Assembly (NCBI GenBank): GCA_021777565.1
Contig: JAJYDJ010000004.1
Location: 1-64,000 of the forward strand
DNA length: 64,000 nucleotides
Reading direction: 5' to 3'
Source: a bacterium
Lineage (GTDB): Bacteria; Patescibacteria; Microgenomatia; Levybacterales; UBA12049
Position numbers and translations under genes: made by a program. Below the pieces are notes generated by a model. The model saw only the letters and a program-made list of their open reading frames with translations. It ran no database searches and was not told the origin of the DNA. Below are positions 25,234 to 34,083 of this stretch, one piece after another (within the stretch, counting starts at the first letter, position 1; every line of letters begins with the position of its first letter).

Positions 25234-27345
25234 ATGCTTGAGAAACTTTTCGCTCCATCATCGGTTGCGATTGTCGGCGCATCCAGCAGTCCAGAAAAAG
25301 TTGGTGCAATTATTTTGAAAAATATTCAAAGCTCAGGATTTACCGGTAAGGTCTATCCTGTTAATCCCAAAGAGACAACGATCAGCGATCTGACGTGCTA
25401 TCCATCAGTGAGTGATCTCCCTGAAGTGGTAGACCTCACTATCATCGCCATCCCAGCAGAACATGTGAATGAAGTACTGACACAAGTAGGTGAGAAGGGA
25501 ATGCATGATGTGGTGGTGCTGACGGCCGGATTTAAGGAAATGGGTGGGGATGGACTAACTCGCGACAAAGAAATGCAAGAGATAGCAGCAAAATACAGTA
25601 TCAACATACTTGGCCCCAATTGCATGGGGTTTGTAAATACAACCTGTCCTATTAACGCTACCTTTGCACAAATTCATGAAGAAAAAGGAAACTTCTGCTT
25701 CCTTTCCCAATCTGGCGCCATTGCATCTAGCCTTTTTGATTATTCAAAAAAAATGGGTATAGGATTTAGTGAAATATTCTCTCTTGGTAATAAAGCAAAT
25801 ATTGGAGAGAATGAAGTGCTCTCATATCTTCTTGCACAAGAAAAACATGATGATGCGCCACGACCAATTGGCATCTATCTGGAGTCGATTATTGACGGGC
25901 GAAAATTCGTAGATATTGCCACACAAGTTTCAAAACGCGATCCCATCTTTATGCTCAAACCTGGTAAAACGGCGGCTGCCAAAAAAGCAATGCAGTCCCA
26001 TACCGGTGCCATCGCAGGAGAAGATGCAGTGCTGGATGCTGCCTTGAAAGAGGCTGGTATTATTCGCTGTGATGGGATTGAAGATTTTTTTGATTACCTT
26101 CGGGCCTTCTCTTGGGGACATATCCCAACAGGAAATAAAATTGCCATTATTTCAAACGCTGGTGGGCCTGCCGTGATGACCTCAGATGATGTGATAGATG
26201 ATGGGTTGGAATTTTTTGCATTTGACACCGAAACAACTGCCAAGATGAATGCCTTGCTTCCTCCATTTGCCAGCACCCACAATCCTATTGATGTCCTGGG
26301 CGATGCACTGTCAGATCGTTTTGCCAGTATTGGTGAGATTGTCATGCGGACTCCTGGAGTCGACGTGGTGCTGTGTATTTTGACACCACAAATGATGACA
26401 CAGGTCAAAGAAACAGCCGAGATTATGTCCTCACTTCAGGCTAAATATAATAAGCCTATTTTTTGCTCATTTATTGGCGGAGAGAAGATTGATGAAGCTG
26501 AAAAAGTATTCCAGGAAAAGCATGTAGTGAATTTTGCGTATCCTGAGAGGGCGGTAAAAATCATTTCCAATATGTACCGATGGAATGTATGGCGACAGTC
26601 TCATAACGCACCAGTGGTCCCAGCACAGCCACTCACTATGGACACTCAGAAGGTACAAGGAATTCTTGACCGTGCAGTGCAGTCTCACCAGCCGACACTT
26701 ACCAATACTGATGCAAGTGAACTACTTGCGGCCTCAGGGATACAAGTGCCAGCAACTATTCTTGCGACCTCACTTGATGAAGCAAAAGTTTTTGCTGCTA
26801 CACAGGGATGGCCAGTAGTTCTCAAACTTTCTTCGCCTGGGCTGCTACACAAAGCAGCGGTTGGTGGAGTCATCACGGGTATTCACAGTGTGGATAGCCT
26901 TGCTGAAGGGTGGAGAAACCTAGAAACGATTATGAATGGGCTTGAAGAATCCGTACGTGCTGGTGCGCATATCCAAATTCAAAAACAAGTTGAGAATGGA
27001 ATCGAAATTATCACGGGCATCAAACACGACTCGACATTTGGTCTGGTCATGTTATTCGGCCTTGGCGGGAAGTTCGTAAATTTCATTCATGATCATAATT
27101 TGCACTTGCTGCCTTTGTCTCAAGAAGAGGCGGTTGATTGCATCAAAAAATCCCAAGCATATACGTTCTTGGGTGGGGACAGTATTGCTCCCGATACCAT
27201 CTCACGTCTGGCGGAGCTGCTGCTTCGCATGAGTGACCTTGCGATCAATCATTCACAAATCGATGAAATCGAGATCAATCCAGTAATTTTTTCAAAAGAT
27301 CAATTCTTCGCAGTGGATGGAAAGGTAGTCCTTAAGCTAGGGTAA
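25234..27345 (+). CDS. acetyl/acyl-CoA synthetase (ADP-forming), fused alpha-beta
   Basis: Makes ATP from ADP and phosphate while releasing an acid from its CoA thioester, a substrate-level phosphorylation step common in fermenters. The 703-residue product fuses alpha (CoA-binding FAPSSVAIVGASSSPEKVG, ligase domain with the phosphorylated His in SHTGAIAGEDAVLDAA) and beta (ATP-grasp, VVLKLSSPGLLHKAAVGGV and HIQIQKQVENGIEIITGI). It ends in FAVDGKVVLKLG. The start is supported by TAGCAT six bases upstream. Confidence 0.93.
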   Translation: MLEKLFAPSSVAIVGASSSPEKVGAIILKNIQSSGFTGKVYPVNPKETTISDLTCYPSVSDLPEVVDLTIIAIPAEHVNEVLTQVGEKGMHDVVVLTAGFKEMGGDGLTRDKEMQEIAAKYSINILGPNCMGFVNTTCPINATFAQIHEEKGNFCFLSQSGAIASSLFDYSKKMGIGFSEIFSLGNKANIGENEVLSYLLAQEKHDDAPRPIGIYLESIIDGRKFVDIATQVSKRDPIFMLKPGKTAAAKKAMQSHTGAIAGEDAVLDAALKEAGIIRCDGIEDFFDYLRAFSWGHIPTGNKIAIISNAGGPAVMTSDDVIDDGLEFFAFDTETTAKMNALLPPFASTHNPIDVLGDALSDRFASIGEIVMRTPGVDVVLCILTPQMMTQVKETAEIMSSLQAKYNKPIFCSFIGGEKIDEAEKVFQEKHVVNFAYPERAVKIISNMYRWNVWRQSHNAPVVPAQPLTMDTQKVQGILDRAVQSHQPTLTNTDASELLAASGIQVPATILATSLDEAKVFAATQGWPVVLKLSSPGLLHKAAVGGVITGIHSVDSLAEGWRNLETIMNGLEESVRAGAHIQIQKQVENGIEIITGIKHDSTFGLVMLFGLGGKFVNFIHDHNLHLLPLSQEEAVDCIKKSQAYTFLGGDSIAPDTISRLAELLLRMSDLAINHSQIDEIEINPVIFSKDQFFAVDGKVVLKLG

Positions 27346-27360
27346 AGGATACTAATTATC

Positions 27361-27606
27361 ATGAAAAAGATGTTTGATGAGGCTGATCAGGTGCTTTTGC
27401 CACTACTTACTATAGGAGGCTACATTCTCATCTCAATGAAGTTACCTTCGTGGGGACTTTTGGTGAACCTAGTTGCACAGATTTTTTGGATCTATTCAGG
27501 CTACATCGCATGGAAAAAGGGAGGTCAAATTGGTATTTTGGTAACTTCACTCATTTTGACGGTTATTCTCGCCTATGGAGTTCTCAATTACTGGGTTATT
27601 CATTAA
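27361..27606 (+). CDS. small membrane protein, 81 aa
   Basis: Family not recognised. Three hydrophobic segments (about 10-25, 29-48 and 55-77) connected by short loops, with KKGGQIG between the second and third. Fifteen bases after the acyl-CoA synthetase gene, in the same direction, so likely cotranscribed. Confidence 0.6.
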   Translation: MKKMFDEADQVLLPLLTIGGYILISMKLPSWGLLVNLVAQIFWIYSGYIAWKKGGQIGILVTSLILTVILAYGVLNYWVIH

Positions 27607-27619
27607 AAAGTGTTGTCAC

Positions 27620-27765
27620 TTGCGGACGACTTGTGACCTGTGTTACAATTATTTTAATAAGATAGGAACGGGCTCAAAGAACTAAGCCGCGTATTTAGAC
27701 TAAGTAAAATCTCTTCACTACGGCCACATAAGAACCACATCCCTATCAGAAAAGAAAGGAGGTGA
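27620..27765 (+). promoter_or_regulatory. promoter and structured 5' leader of the IDI-like Nudix gene
   Basis: TTGCGG (27620-27625) and TACAAT (27644-27649) are 18 bases apart. About 115 bases of leader follow. GATAGG (27661-27666) can pair with CCTATC (27742-27747), closing a domain of about 87 bases with two competing inner helices: GGCT (27671-27674) with AGCC (27685-27688), or GCCG (27686-27689) with CGGC (27721-27724). The closed domain ends just before AGGAGG at 27758-27763. It matches no riboswitch class that I know. Confidence 0.45.
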
Positions 27766-27770
27766 ATCTC

Positions 27771-28292
27771 ATGGTAGATGCACTCGAACTACTTTTAGTA
27801 GTAAATGAATTTGATGAACCGCTTGAACCAAGACCTCGTCACGAGGTTTTAAAAGAGGGACACTGGCACCGGGTTGCTCACGTCTGGATTATTAATGACA
27901 AGCATGAGTTGCTGTGTCAGAAAAGATCCATGCGTAAAGATATTTCTCCAGGCATGTGGGAACCATTTGTCGCAGGGCACGTATGTCACGAGGATAATTA
28001 TTTCTCAGGAGCCGTACGTGAAGTACGCGAAGAAACAGGTATCCCAGTCAACAAAGAAGGCCTGCGTCTCGTGAAAATTTATAAGGCGAGCACAGTCAAA
28101 GAGTTTCGTGCGATTTTTTATCTAAAGTGGAATGGCTTAATTGATGATGTCGTTTCAGAACCAGATGAAATAGATGAAGCACGCTGGATTCCTATCAGCA
28201 CTGCAAGAAAGCACATCATGGATGAGAACGATACACAATGGTTCCATCCTGGCTATGCAAAGGAAATGCTGTCTGTCCTTAGTTTAGGATAG
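27771..28292 (+). CDS. Nudix hydrolase, IDI/YfcD-like
   Basis: A 173-residue Nudix protein of the type related to isopentenyl-diphosphate isomerase (RVAHVWIINDKHELLCQKRS, then the box GAVREVREETGI preceded by AGHVCHEDNYFS). In such proteins (e.g. YfcD) the isomerase activity is not established. The ATG at 27771 follows AGGAGG by seven bases; an in-frame GTG at 27762 is closer to the ribosome site than expected. It is one of few genes here with a long, structured leader. Confidence 0.8.
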   Translation: MVDALELLLVVNEFDEPLEPRPRHEVLKEGHWHRVAHVWIINDKHELLCQKRSMRKDISPGMWEPFVAGHVCHEDNYFSGAVREVREETGIPVNKEGLRLVKIYKASTVKEFRAIFYLKWNGLIDDVVSEPDEIDEARWIPISTARKHIMDENDTQWFHPGYAKEMLSVLSLG

Positions 28293-28469
28293 ACAGCCCT
28301 AAGGCAGGGCGCTGTTCAGTAGTTGTCGTGTGTATAACGACACTATTTTGACTTTCCTGAATTTTTTACGTATACTTATTGTGAGATTTGCATGCAGGTG
28401 TATAATACGTTGTGATCAAGGTCACGTAAGCAAATTTTCAGGAAGCACGTATATCGTTGCAACACAGAT
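28293..28469 (+). other. intergenic region with two hairpins and the response-regulator promoter
   Basis: Right after the Nudix stop, ACAGCCCT (28293-28300) pairs with AGGGC-G-CTGT (28306-28315) around a short loop. A second hairpin TGTCGT (28324-28329)/ACGACA (28337-28342) follows. Neither has a strong T-run. TTGTGA (28379-28384), a 16-base spacer and TATAAT (28401-28406) form the promoter for the two-component system, with a leader of about 57 bases containing GTGA-TCAAGG-TCAC. Confidence 0.45.
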
Positions 28470-29144
28470 ATGAAAGTACTTATAGTTGAAGACGAACACA
28501 GAATTGCTACTGCCCTCCAGAAAGGCCTCAAACAAGAACGTTTTGCCGTGGATGTTGCCTATGACGGTGCCAGTGGCTATGATTTGGCAAGTGTTGAGAC
28601 CTACGATGTTATTGTTCTTGATTTGATGCTTCCAAAGATGGATGGCATTAGTGTTTGTAAAAAACTTCGAGAAGGAGGCAATCATACTCCTATCTTGATG
28701 CTCACCGCCAAGAATCAGGTGCGAGACAGAGTCTCAGGTCTTGATGCAGGAGCCGATGATTATCTTTCCAAACCATTTGCATTTGAGGAGCTGCTTGCGA
28801 GGGTCAGAGCACTGACACGACGGCCACAAAAGATGACAGAGACAACCCTAAAAGTTTCTGATCTTACTCTTGATCCAAAATCATTTGAAGTAACCCGTGC
28901 TGGTAAATCAGTCCAGTTATCCAGTAAAGAATTCGCTCTTTTGGAATACTTCATGCGAAATCCTAATACGATTTTATCCAAAGAGCAGCTTATCTCACAT
29001 GTTTGGAACTATGATGCCGATATTTTGCCAAATACAGTTGAAGTGTATGTGAAAAAATTACGTGAAAAAATTGATGTTCCTTTTGCTGACAAAGAACCAT
29101 TACTGCACACAATTCGAGGATTTGGGTATAAACTAGGGGTATGA
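28470..29144 (+). CDS. OmpR/PhoB-family response regulator
   Basis: Receiver domain with the phosphoacceptor Asp in VIVLDLMLPKMDG, acidic pocket VEDEH and the conserved Lys in DDYLSKPFAFEELLARVRAL; then a winged-helix DNA-binding domain ending HTIRGFGYKLGV. 224 residues, normal length. Overlaps the kinase gene by four bases. Its likely target is the exporter operon immediately downstream. Confidence 0.95.
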   Translation: MKVLIVEDEHRIATALQKGLKQERFAVDVAYDGASGYDLASVETYDVIVLDLMLPKMDGISVCKKLREGGNHTPILMLTAKNQVRDRVSGLDAGADDYLSKPFAFEELLARVRALTRRPQKMTETTLKVSDLTLDPKSFEVTRAGKSVQLSSKEFALLEYFMRNPNTILSKEQLISHVWNYDADILPNTVEVYVKKLREKIDVPFADKEPLLHTIRGFGYKLGV

Positions 29145-30172
29145 ACCTTTTCCACTCAGCACGACTTCGTCTTACACTCTGGTACGTTCTTGGGATATTT
29201 TTTATTAGTGTCCTTTTCAGTATTGCCCTGTATAACATCCTTGCGAGTGAAATTAACAGGCTTGCCGCACTTCGCCGTGTAGAAGTACAAGATCAACTTC
29301 AAATGGAAGGTCTTTTTGTTCCTTTGGATCAACTCTACGATGTGACTCAGGATGAAATACTTTTTGTTCAGGATGCGAGAACTCGTCTTTTAATTAATTT
29401 GCTCATCGCCAATGGATGTATTCTTATTTTCTCAGGCGGCATGGGGTATTTTCTGGCAGGGAAAACACTTGAACCTATTCAGGAAATGATGAATGAGCAG
29501 AATCGTTTTATTTCTGATGCATCTCATGAACTACGTACCCCACTTACCGCACTCAAAAGTACTTTCGAGGTTTATTTGAGAGACAAAAAAAGAAACATTG
29601 GGGAGGCTGATGAGCTTATCAAAGAAAGTGTCCAAGATGTTGATCGGTTGAGCCAACTATCTGAATCTCTTCTTACCCTCGCACGAACACATATGCAAAA
29701 ACAGCACGTGCGTACAAGATTTTCTCTCTCTGAAACAGTAATGCAGGCGGTCAAACAACTCGGTCCTCTTGCAAAGAAAAAACACATTGAGATCGCGACA
29801 CACGTACAACCGGTCGAGTTTACCGGTGATCCTGACGCGCTCATGCAGCTGTGCATTATCCTTATTGATAACGCGATTAAATATAGTCCAAGTAAAAAGA
29901 CGATTACTATTCAGTTGGCCTCTCGTACTCGCTCAGTTGATCTCGCAGTGATTGATGAAGGAGTTGGTATACCAGCAGAGCACATCCCACATATCTTTGA
30001 TCGATTCTATCGGGTAGATCAAGCCCGTACGCACTCAACCAATGGCTATGGATTGGGTCTATCTATTGCGAAACAAATTGTCGATGCCCATGGAGGGAAT
30101 ATGAAGGTTTCCAGTGTCCTCCATGAAGGCTCGACCTTCACGGTTTCTCTGCCTAAATCGCTTCGCGGATAG
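29141..30172 (+). CDS. sensor histidine kinase
   Basis: Membrane sensor with two helices (about 11-31 and 85-106) flanking a small extracytoplasmic loop of about 50 residues. The H-box is NRFISDASHELRTPLTALKS; the catalytic domain has the N-box IILIDNAIKYSP, G1 DEGVGIP, F-box DRFYRVDQ and G2 GYGLGLSIAKQIV. 343 residues. No HAMP domain is evident between helix 2 and the H-box. Partner of the preceding regulator. Confidence 0.93.
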   Translation: MNLFHSARLRLTLWYVLGIFFISVLFSIALYNILASEINRLAALRRVEVQDQLQMEGLFVPLDQLYDVTQDEILFVQDARTRLLINLLIANGCILIFSGGMGYFLAGKTLEPIQEMMNEQNRFISDASHELRTPLTALKSTFEVYLRDKKRNIGEADELIKESVQDVDRLSQLSESLLTLARTHMQKQHVRTRFSLSETVMQAVKQLGPLAKKKHIEIATHVQPVEFTGDPDALMQLCIILIDNAIKYSPSKKTITIQLASRTRSVDLAVIDEGVGIPAEHIPHIFDRFYRVDQARTHSTNGYGLGLSIAKQIVDAHGGNMKVSSVLHEGSTFTVSLPKSLRG

Positions 30173-30214
30173 GATTCATATAAAATTCAGCATTTCTGGT
30201 ATATACTTACTAGT

Positions 30215-31537
30215 ATGATCACCAAGATCAAAGGGGTTTTGTCTTGGCTTGGCAGTCGCTCGCTTAAGGTGAAAATCGGCCTTATTGGAGTGCTTGCTCT
30301 GCTTATTGCAGGCGGGTGGTATCTGAATGCGCAGCGTACCAGTGCTCCCCAATATCAAACAGCTACCGTAACCAAAGGGACTATTATTACTACGGTCAGT
30401 GAAAGTGGTAGTGTCATAGGTGGCCAGGTGAGTGTGAATTCAACTGGTGATGGCATTGTCTCCGCAGTATTTGTAAAAAATGGTGACAAAGTGACCCAAG
30501 GACAAAATCTTTTTAAAGTAACCTCAAGTGCTACGCCGCAACAAAAAGCATCTGCCTATGCCTCGTATCTCTCAGCACAAAGTGCTCTTAATAGCGCACA
30601 GGCCCAAAAATTAACACTTCAAAATCAAATGTTTGCCGCATGGGACAAACAATATACCCTGGCGACTAACGGTACCTATTCCAATCCTGATGGGTCACCA
30701 AATGTGACAAATCGCGCCCTTCCAGAATTCCAGGAAGCCAATGCCGCATGGCTTGCTGCAGAGGCATCGTATAAAAATCAAGACATCGTCGTCGCACAAG
30801 AACAAGCGGCATTAAGTAATGCATGGTATGCCTATAACGCAACTCAAGATCCTATTGTCACGGCTCCTATTGCGGGTACAGTGAGTAATCTGGCAATTAC
30901 CACAGGGAGTATGGTGTCAGCGGGAAGTGCGTCAAATAACTCCTCAAGTACAACATCTACCGCAACCACGGCCATGATGATTGGTGATCCAAGTAGTATT
31001 CAAGTCAAAGTACAAGCGAGTGAGGTTGATGTCCCCCAAATCATGCCAGGTCAGGTAGCAACGGTGACGCTTGATGCATTGCCCAACCAGACTTTTATTG
31101 GGAAAGTGGCGAACGTTGATTCAGTTGGTACGACAACCTCAGGTGTCGTTACGTACAATGTATATATTTCACTTCTTTCTCCAAGTGACAAAATTCTCTC
31201 TGGTATGACGGCAAGTGCCATTATTCAGACGAATAAAAAAGATGATGTACTTACGGTCCCAAGTAGTGCTATCCAGTCAGTGAGTGGGCAATCAACGGTA
31301 CGGGTGATGCAAAATGGCAAAATTACCTCAGTCCCTGTCGAGACAGGATTGGTAGGGGATACAGATACGGAAATAACCTCAGGGCTCACTGAAGGACAAA
31401 CAATAGTTACCAGTGTAACTACTCGTACCGGAGCAACGGGGAGTACTGGTGCCTCCCCGTTTAGTAGTCTTGGTGGTAATAGAGGGTTTGGTGGCGGCGG
31501 TGCAGTCATTCGTGGCGGTGGCGCGCGGGGAGGATAA
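30215..31537 (+). CDS. membrane fusion protein (MacA/RND family)
   Basis: A 440-residue adaptor with one N-terminal membrane helix (about 21-40), lipoyl halves around a helical hairpin rich in Ala/Gln (SAQSALNSAQAQKLTLQNQM) and a beta-barrel. The extreme C-terminus is glycine-rich (GFGGGGAVIRGGGARGG), as seen in some related adaptors. TATACT (30202-30207) lies seven bases before the ATG, so the exporter genes have their own promoter besides readthrough from the two-component genes. Confidence 0.88.
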   Translation: MITKIKGVLSWLGSRSLKVKIGLIGVLALLIAGGWYLNAQRTSAPQYQTATVTKGTIITTVSESGSVIGGQVSVNSTGDGIVSAVFVKNGDKVTQGQNLFKVTSSATPQQKASAYASYLSAQSALNSAQAQKLTLQNQMFAAWDKQYTLATNGTYSNPDGSPNVTNRALPEFQEANAAWLAAEASYKNQDIVVAQEQAALSNAWYAYNATQDPIVTAPIAGTVSNLAITTGSMVSAGSASNNSSSTTSTATTAMMIGDPSSIQVKVQASEVDVPQIMPGQVATVTLDALPNQTFIGKVANVDSVGTTTSGVVTYNVYISLLSPSDKILSGMTASAIIQTNKKDDVLTVPSSAIQSVSGQSTVRVMQNGKITSVPVETGLVGDTDTEITSGLTEGQTIVTSVTTRTGATGSTGASPFSSLGGNRGFGGGGAVIRGGGARGG

Positions 31538-31540
31538 CCT

Positions 31541-32269
31541 ATGCCAGAACCAATTATTGCCGTTTCTCATCTTTCCAAGATTTATTCATCTGGTGAAAAC
31601 GAAACGGTTGCGCTCTCTGATGTCTCTTTCTCAATTAACAAAGGTGAATATGTTGCTATCATGGGTCCTTCTGGAAGTGGCAAATCAACACTCATGCATA
31701 TTTTAGGAGCTCTCGATACGCCAACGAAAGGGACCTATTCACTGGGTGGACACAATGTAGAGTCTATGACAGATGATCAGTTGGCAGAAATTCGTAACAA
31801 GCAGATTGGGTTTATCTTTCAGGCGTTTAATTTGCTTCCCCGTACGAGTGCATTAAAAAATGTTATGCTTCCGATGCGCTATGCGGGCATACCAGAACAC
31901 GAGCGGGTAGAACGAGCAGAAAAGTTCTTAGAGATGGTTGGCCTGGGGCATCGTATGGATCATACGTCTAACCAACTCTCAGGTGGTCAGCAACAACGCG
32001 TGGCTATCGCTCGGGGACTCGCGATGAATCCATCCCTTCTTTTGGCAGATGAACCGACCGGTAATATCGCGAGTGCACAAGCTGAGGAAGTCATGAAGAT
32101 CTTTCAGGATATTAATGATCAAGGTCATACGATTGTTATGATTACGCATGAGCCCGATATTGCACAGCATGCCAAGCGTATTATTATGATCAGAGATGGC
32201 AAGATCATCTCTGACAAACCAAATAAACAAAAAAGAGTTGGCAATATTGAGATTCACAAGGAAACATAA
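31541..32269 (+). CDS. MacB/LolD-like ABC transporter ATPase
   Basis: The 242-residue ATPase has Walker A GPSGSGKST, Q-loop GFIFQAFNLL, signature LSGGQQQRVAIARGL, Walker B LLLADEPTGNIAS and switch His in ITHEP. It is three bases after the adaptor gene and one base before the permease. Closely similar to the ATPase at 20870-21547. Confidence 0.93.
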   Translation: MPEPIIAVSHLSKIYSSGENETVALSDVSFSINKGEYVAIMGPSGSGKSTLMHILGALDTPTKGTYSLGGHNVESMTDDQLAEIRNKQIGFIFQAFNLLPRTSALKNVMLPMRYAGIPEHERVERAEKFLEMVGLGHRMDHTSNQLSGGQQQRVAIARGLAMNPSLLLADEPTGNIASAQAEEVMKIFQDINDQGHTIVMITHEPDIAQHAKRIIMIRDGKIISDKPNKQKRVGNIEIHKET

Positions 32270-32270
32270 T

Positions 32271-33494
32271 ATGAAAGAATATATAGAAATTATCACGGAA
32301 AGTATTGGGATGTTAAAGCTCAACAAGCTGCGTACGGGACTTGCCATGCTTGGTATTGTTATCGGTATTGGAAGTGTCATTACCTTGGTCTCTCTGGGGC
32401 AAGCAACTCAAAAAGCCGTGCAGAACCAGATAGAGTCGCTTGGAGCCAATCTCTTGACGATCTATCCTGGTAGTCAAAATACAGGGGCGGTGCGAGGTGC
32501 GGCTGGTGGAGCAACAACACTCACTAATGATGATGCCGCTGCTATCAAATCTTCTCCAACCATTACTACTATTCAAAATGTCTCACCAGAGGTACAGACA
32601 CGTCTGCAGGTGAGCGCTGGGAAGAATAATAGTAATATCCAAATCGTTGGCGCGACGAGTGTCTATGCAACCGTGCACAGTGTCACTATCGATACTGGGA
32701 GTTTTATTTCTGATCAGGATAATGCATCTATGAGTAAAGTGGTAGTGCTTGGGCCACAAGTGGCTTCTGATTTGTTTGGTACTTCTGACCCTGTCGGGCA
32801 AAGTGTCCGTATGAATGGTGTGTCATTTCGGGTGATTGGTATAACCGTAAGTAAAGGTGGGACAGGATTTCTCAACCAAGATAACATCGCCTATGTGCCA
32901 CTTTCTACCGCACAAAAACAGCTGCTAGGGCATGACTATCTCAACAGTATTGCCTTGGAGGCCAAAAGTGCTGACGAAATGACGCAAGCACAAAATGAAG
33001 TTGGCTATTTTCTTTTGGCTCGACACAAAATTTGTAATCCCGCACAAGCTGATTTTTCAATTCTTTCTCAGCAGGATATTCTTAATACGGCATCTGCGAC
33101 GACAGGGACCTTTACGGCGTTGCTATCAGGGATTGCCGCAATTTCACTCCTAGTTGGAGGTATTGGCATTATGAATATCATGTTAGTTACGGTGACAGAA
33201 AGAACACGAGAGATTGGTTTGAGAAAAGCACTAGGAGCCAAGAAACACACAATTATCACCCAGTTCTTAACAGAGTCTATTATTCTGACCTTTACTGGTG
33301 GGCTGGCAGGGATTTTTCTTGGAGTGGTTATCTCGTATATCTATGCCTCACTTACTGGTTCGCTTTTTGTAGTCGCTCCTGAGTCAATCCTCTTGGCGTT
33401 TGTTGTTTCTGGAGGTATTGGCATACTCTTTGGTTGGTATCCCGCACAGCGAGCGGCAAGCCTGCAACCTATTGAGGCGCTTCGTTATGAATAG
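32271..33494 (+). CDS. MacB-like ABC transporter permease
   Basis: A 407-residue permease with the FtsX architecture: N-terminal helix (LRTGLAMLGIVIGIGSVITL), extracytoplasmic domain rich in Ser/Thr/Gln, and three C-terminal helices with VTERTREIGLRKALGAKK. The ATG at 32271 is favoured over a frame starting at 32196 because the latter lies inside the ATPase gene. Paralogue of 19666-20865. Confidence 0.9.
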   Translation: MKEYIEIITESIGMLKLNKLRTGLAMLGIVIGIGSVITLVSLGQATQKAVQNQIESLGANLLTIYPGSQNTGAVRGAAGGATTLTNDDAAAIKSSPTITTIQNVSPEVQTRLQVSAGKNNSNIQIVGATSVYATVHSVTIDTGSFISDQDNASMSKVVVLGPQVASDLFGTSDPVGQSVRMNGVSFRVIGITVSKGGTGFLNQDNIAYVPLSTAQKQLLGHDYLNSIALEAKSADEMTQAQNEVGYFLLARHKICNPAQADFSILSQQDILNTASATTGTFTALLSGIAAISLLVGGIGIMNIMLVTVTERTREIGLRKALGAKKHTIITQFLTESIILTFTGGLAGIFLGVVISYIYASLTGSLFVVAPESILLAFVVSGGIGILFGWYPAQRAASLQPIEALRYE

Positions 33495-33559
33495 TTTTGT
33501 GATTCAGCAAAAATTTAGTTCGCTATCATATAGTACCTGCTAGAGGGGAGGTGAGTATT

Positions 33560-34024
33560 ATGCAAAAAGAAATTATCATTGTTGTTCTTGTTGCACTTGT
33601 TGCCGGCGGATTAGGATTTTTTGGTGGCATGCAGTATGGCCAAAATAAAACACCACAGTTTGCTCAAATGATGCAAAATGGTGCTGGCCAGTATGGCGCC
33701 CCTACCCGAGGTGGACAAGGAGCACGAACCGGCAAGAGAGGGGGAGCTGTTGTTGGAAATATTCTTTCGATAGATAACGGCACCATCACCGTAAAACTCA
33801 CCAACGGAAGTAGTAAGATTATTGATGTCACTGGAAGTACCACCTATGAAAAGAGTGATACTGCAGCGGTTAGTGATCTGAAAGTTGGCGATCGTGTCGC
33901 CGCCTTTGGCGCTGCCAACTCTGACGGAAGTGTTACCGCAACAAATGTACAAATTAATCCTGGAACTGGGATGATGCGCCCAACTGGTACGGCCAGTCAA
34001 TCACCAAGTCAACCAGCTCAATAA
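33560..34024 (+). CDS. exported DUF5666-like protein
   Basis: A 154-residue protein with an N-terminal membrane anchor or signal (IIIVVLVALVAGGLGFFGGM), a low-complexity Gly/Gln/Arg linker and a small beta-barrel-like domain (GNILSIDNGTITVKLTNGSS to LKVGDRVAAFGAANSDGSV) of the DUF5666 type. The start is set by GGGGAGG seven to ten bases before the ATG at 33560. Last gene before the terminator; perhaps a surface accessory of the exporter. Confidence 0.7.
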   Translation: MQKEIIIVVLVALVAGGLGFFGGMQYGQNKTPQFAQMMQNGAGQYGAPTRGGQGARTGKRGGAVVGNILSIDNGTITVKLTNGSSKIIDVTGSTTYEKSDTAAVSDLKVGDRVAAFGAANSDGSVTATNVQINPGTGMMRPTGTASQSPSQPAQ

Positions 34025-34041
34025 GGAGTTGTACATATAAT

Positions 34042-34075
34042 AAAAACCACAGTTTGAAAAAGCTGTGGTTTTTTT
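34042..34075. terminator. bidirectional intrinsic terminator
   Basis: AAAAACCACAG (34042-34052) and CTGTGGTTTTT (34063-34073) form an 11-base stem with a 10-base loop, followed by further T residues. The A-run on the left gives the same signal on the minus strand, so it serves both the exporter operon and the convergent MFS operon. Confidence 0.85.
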
Positions 34076-34083
34076 GTTGGAGA

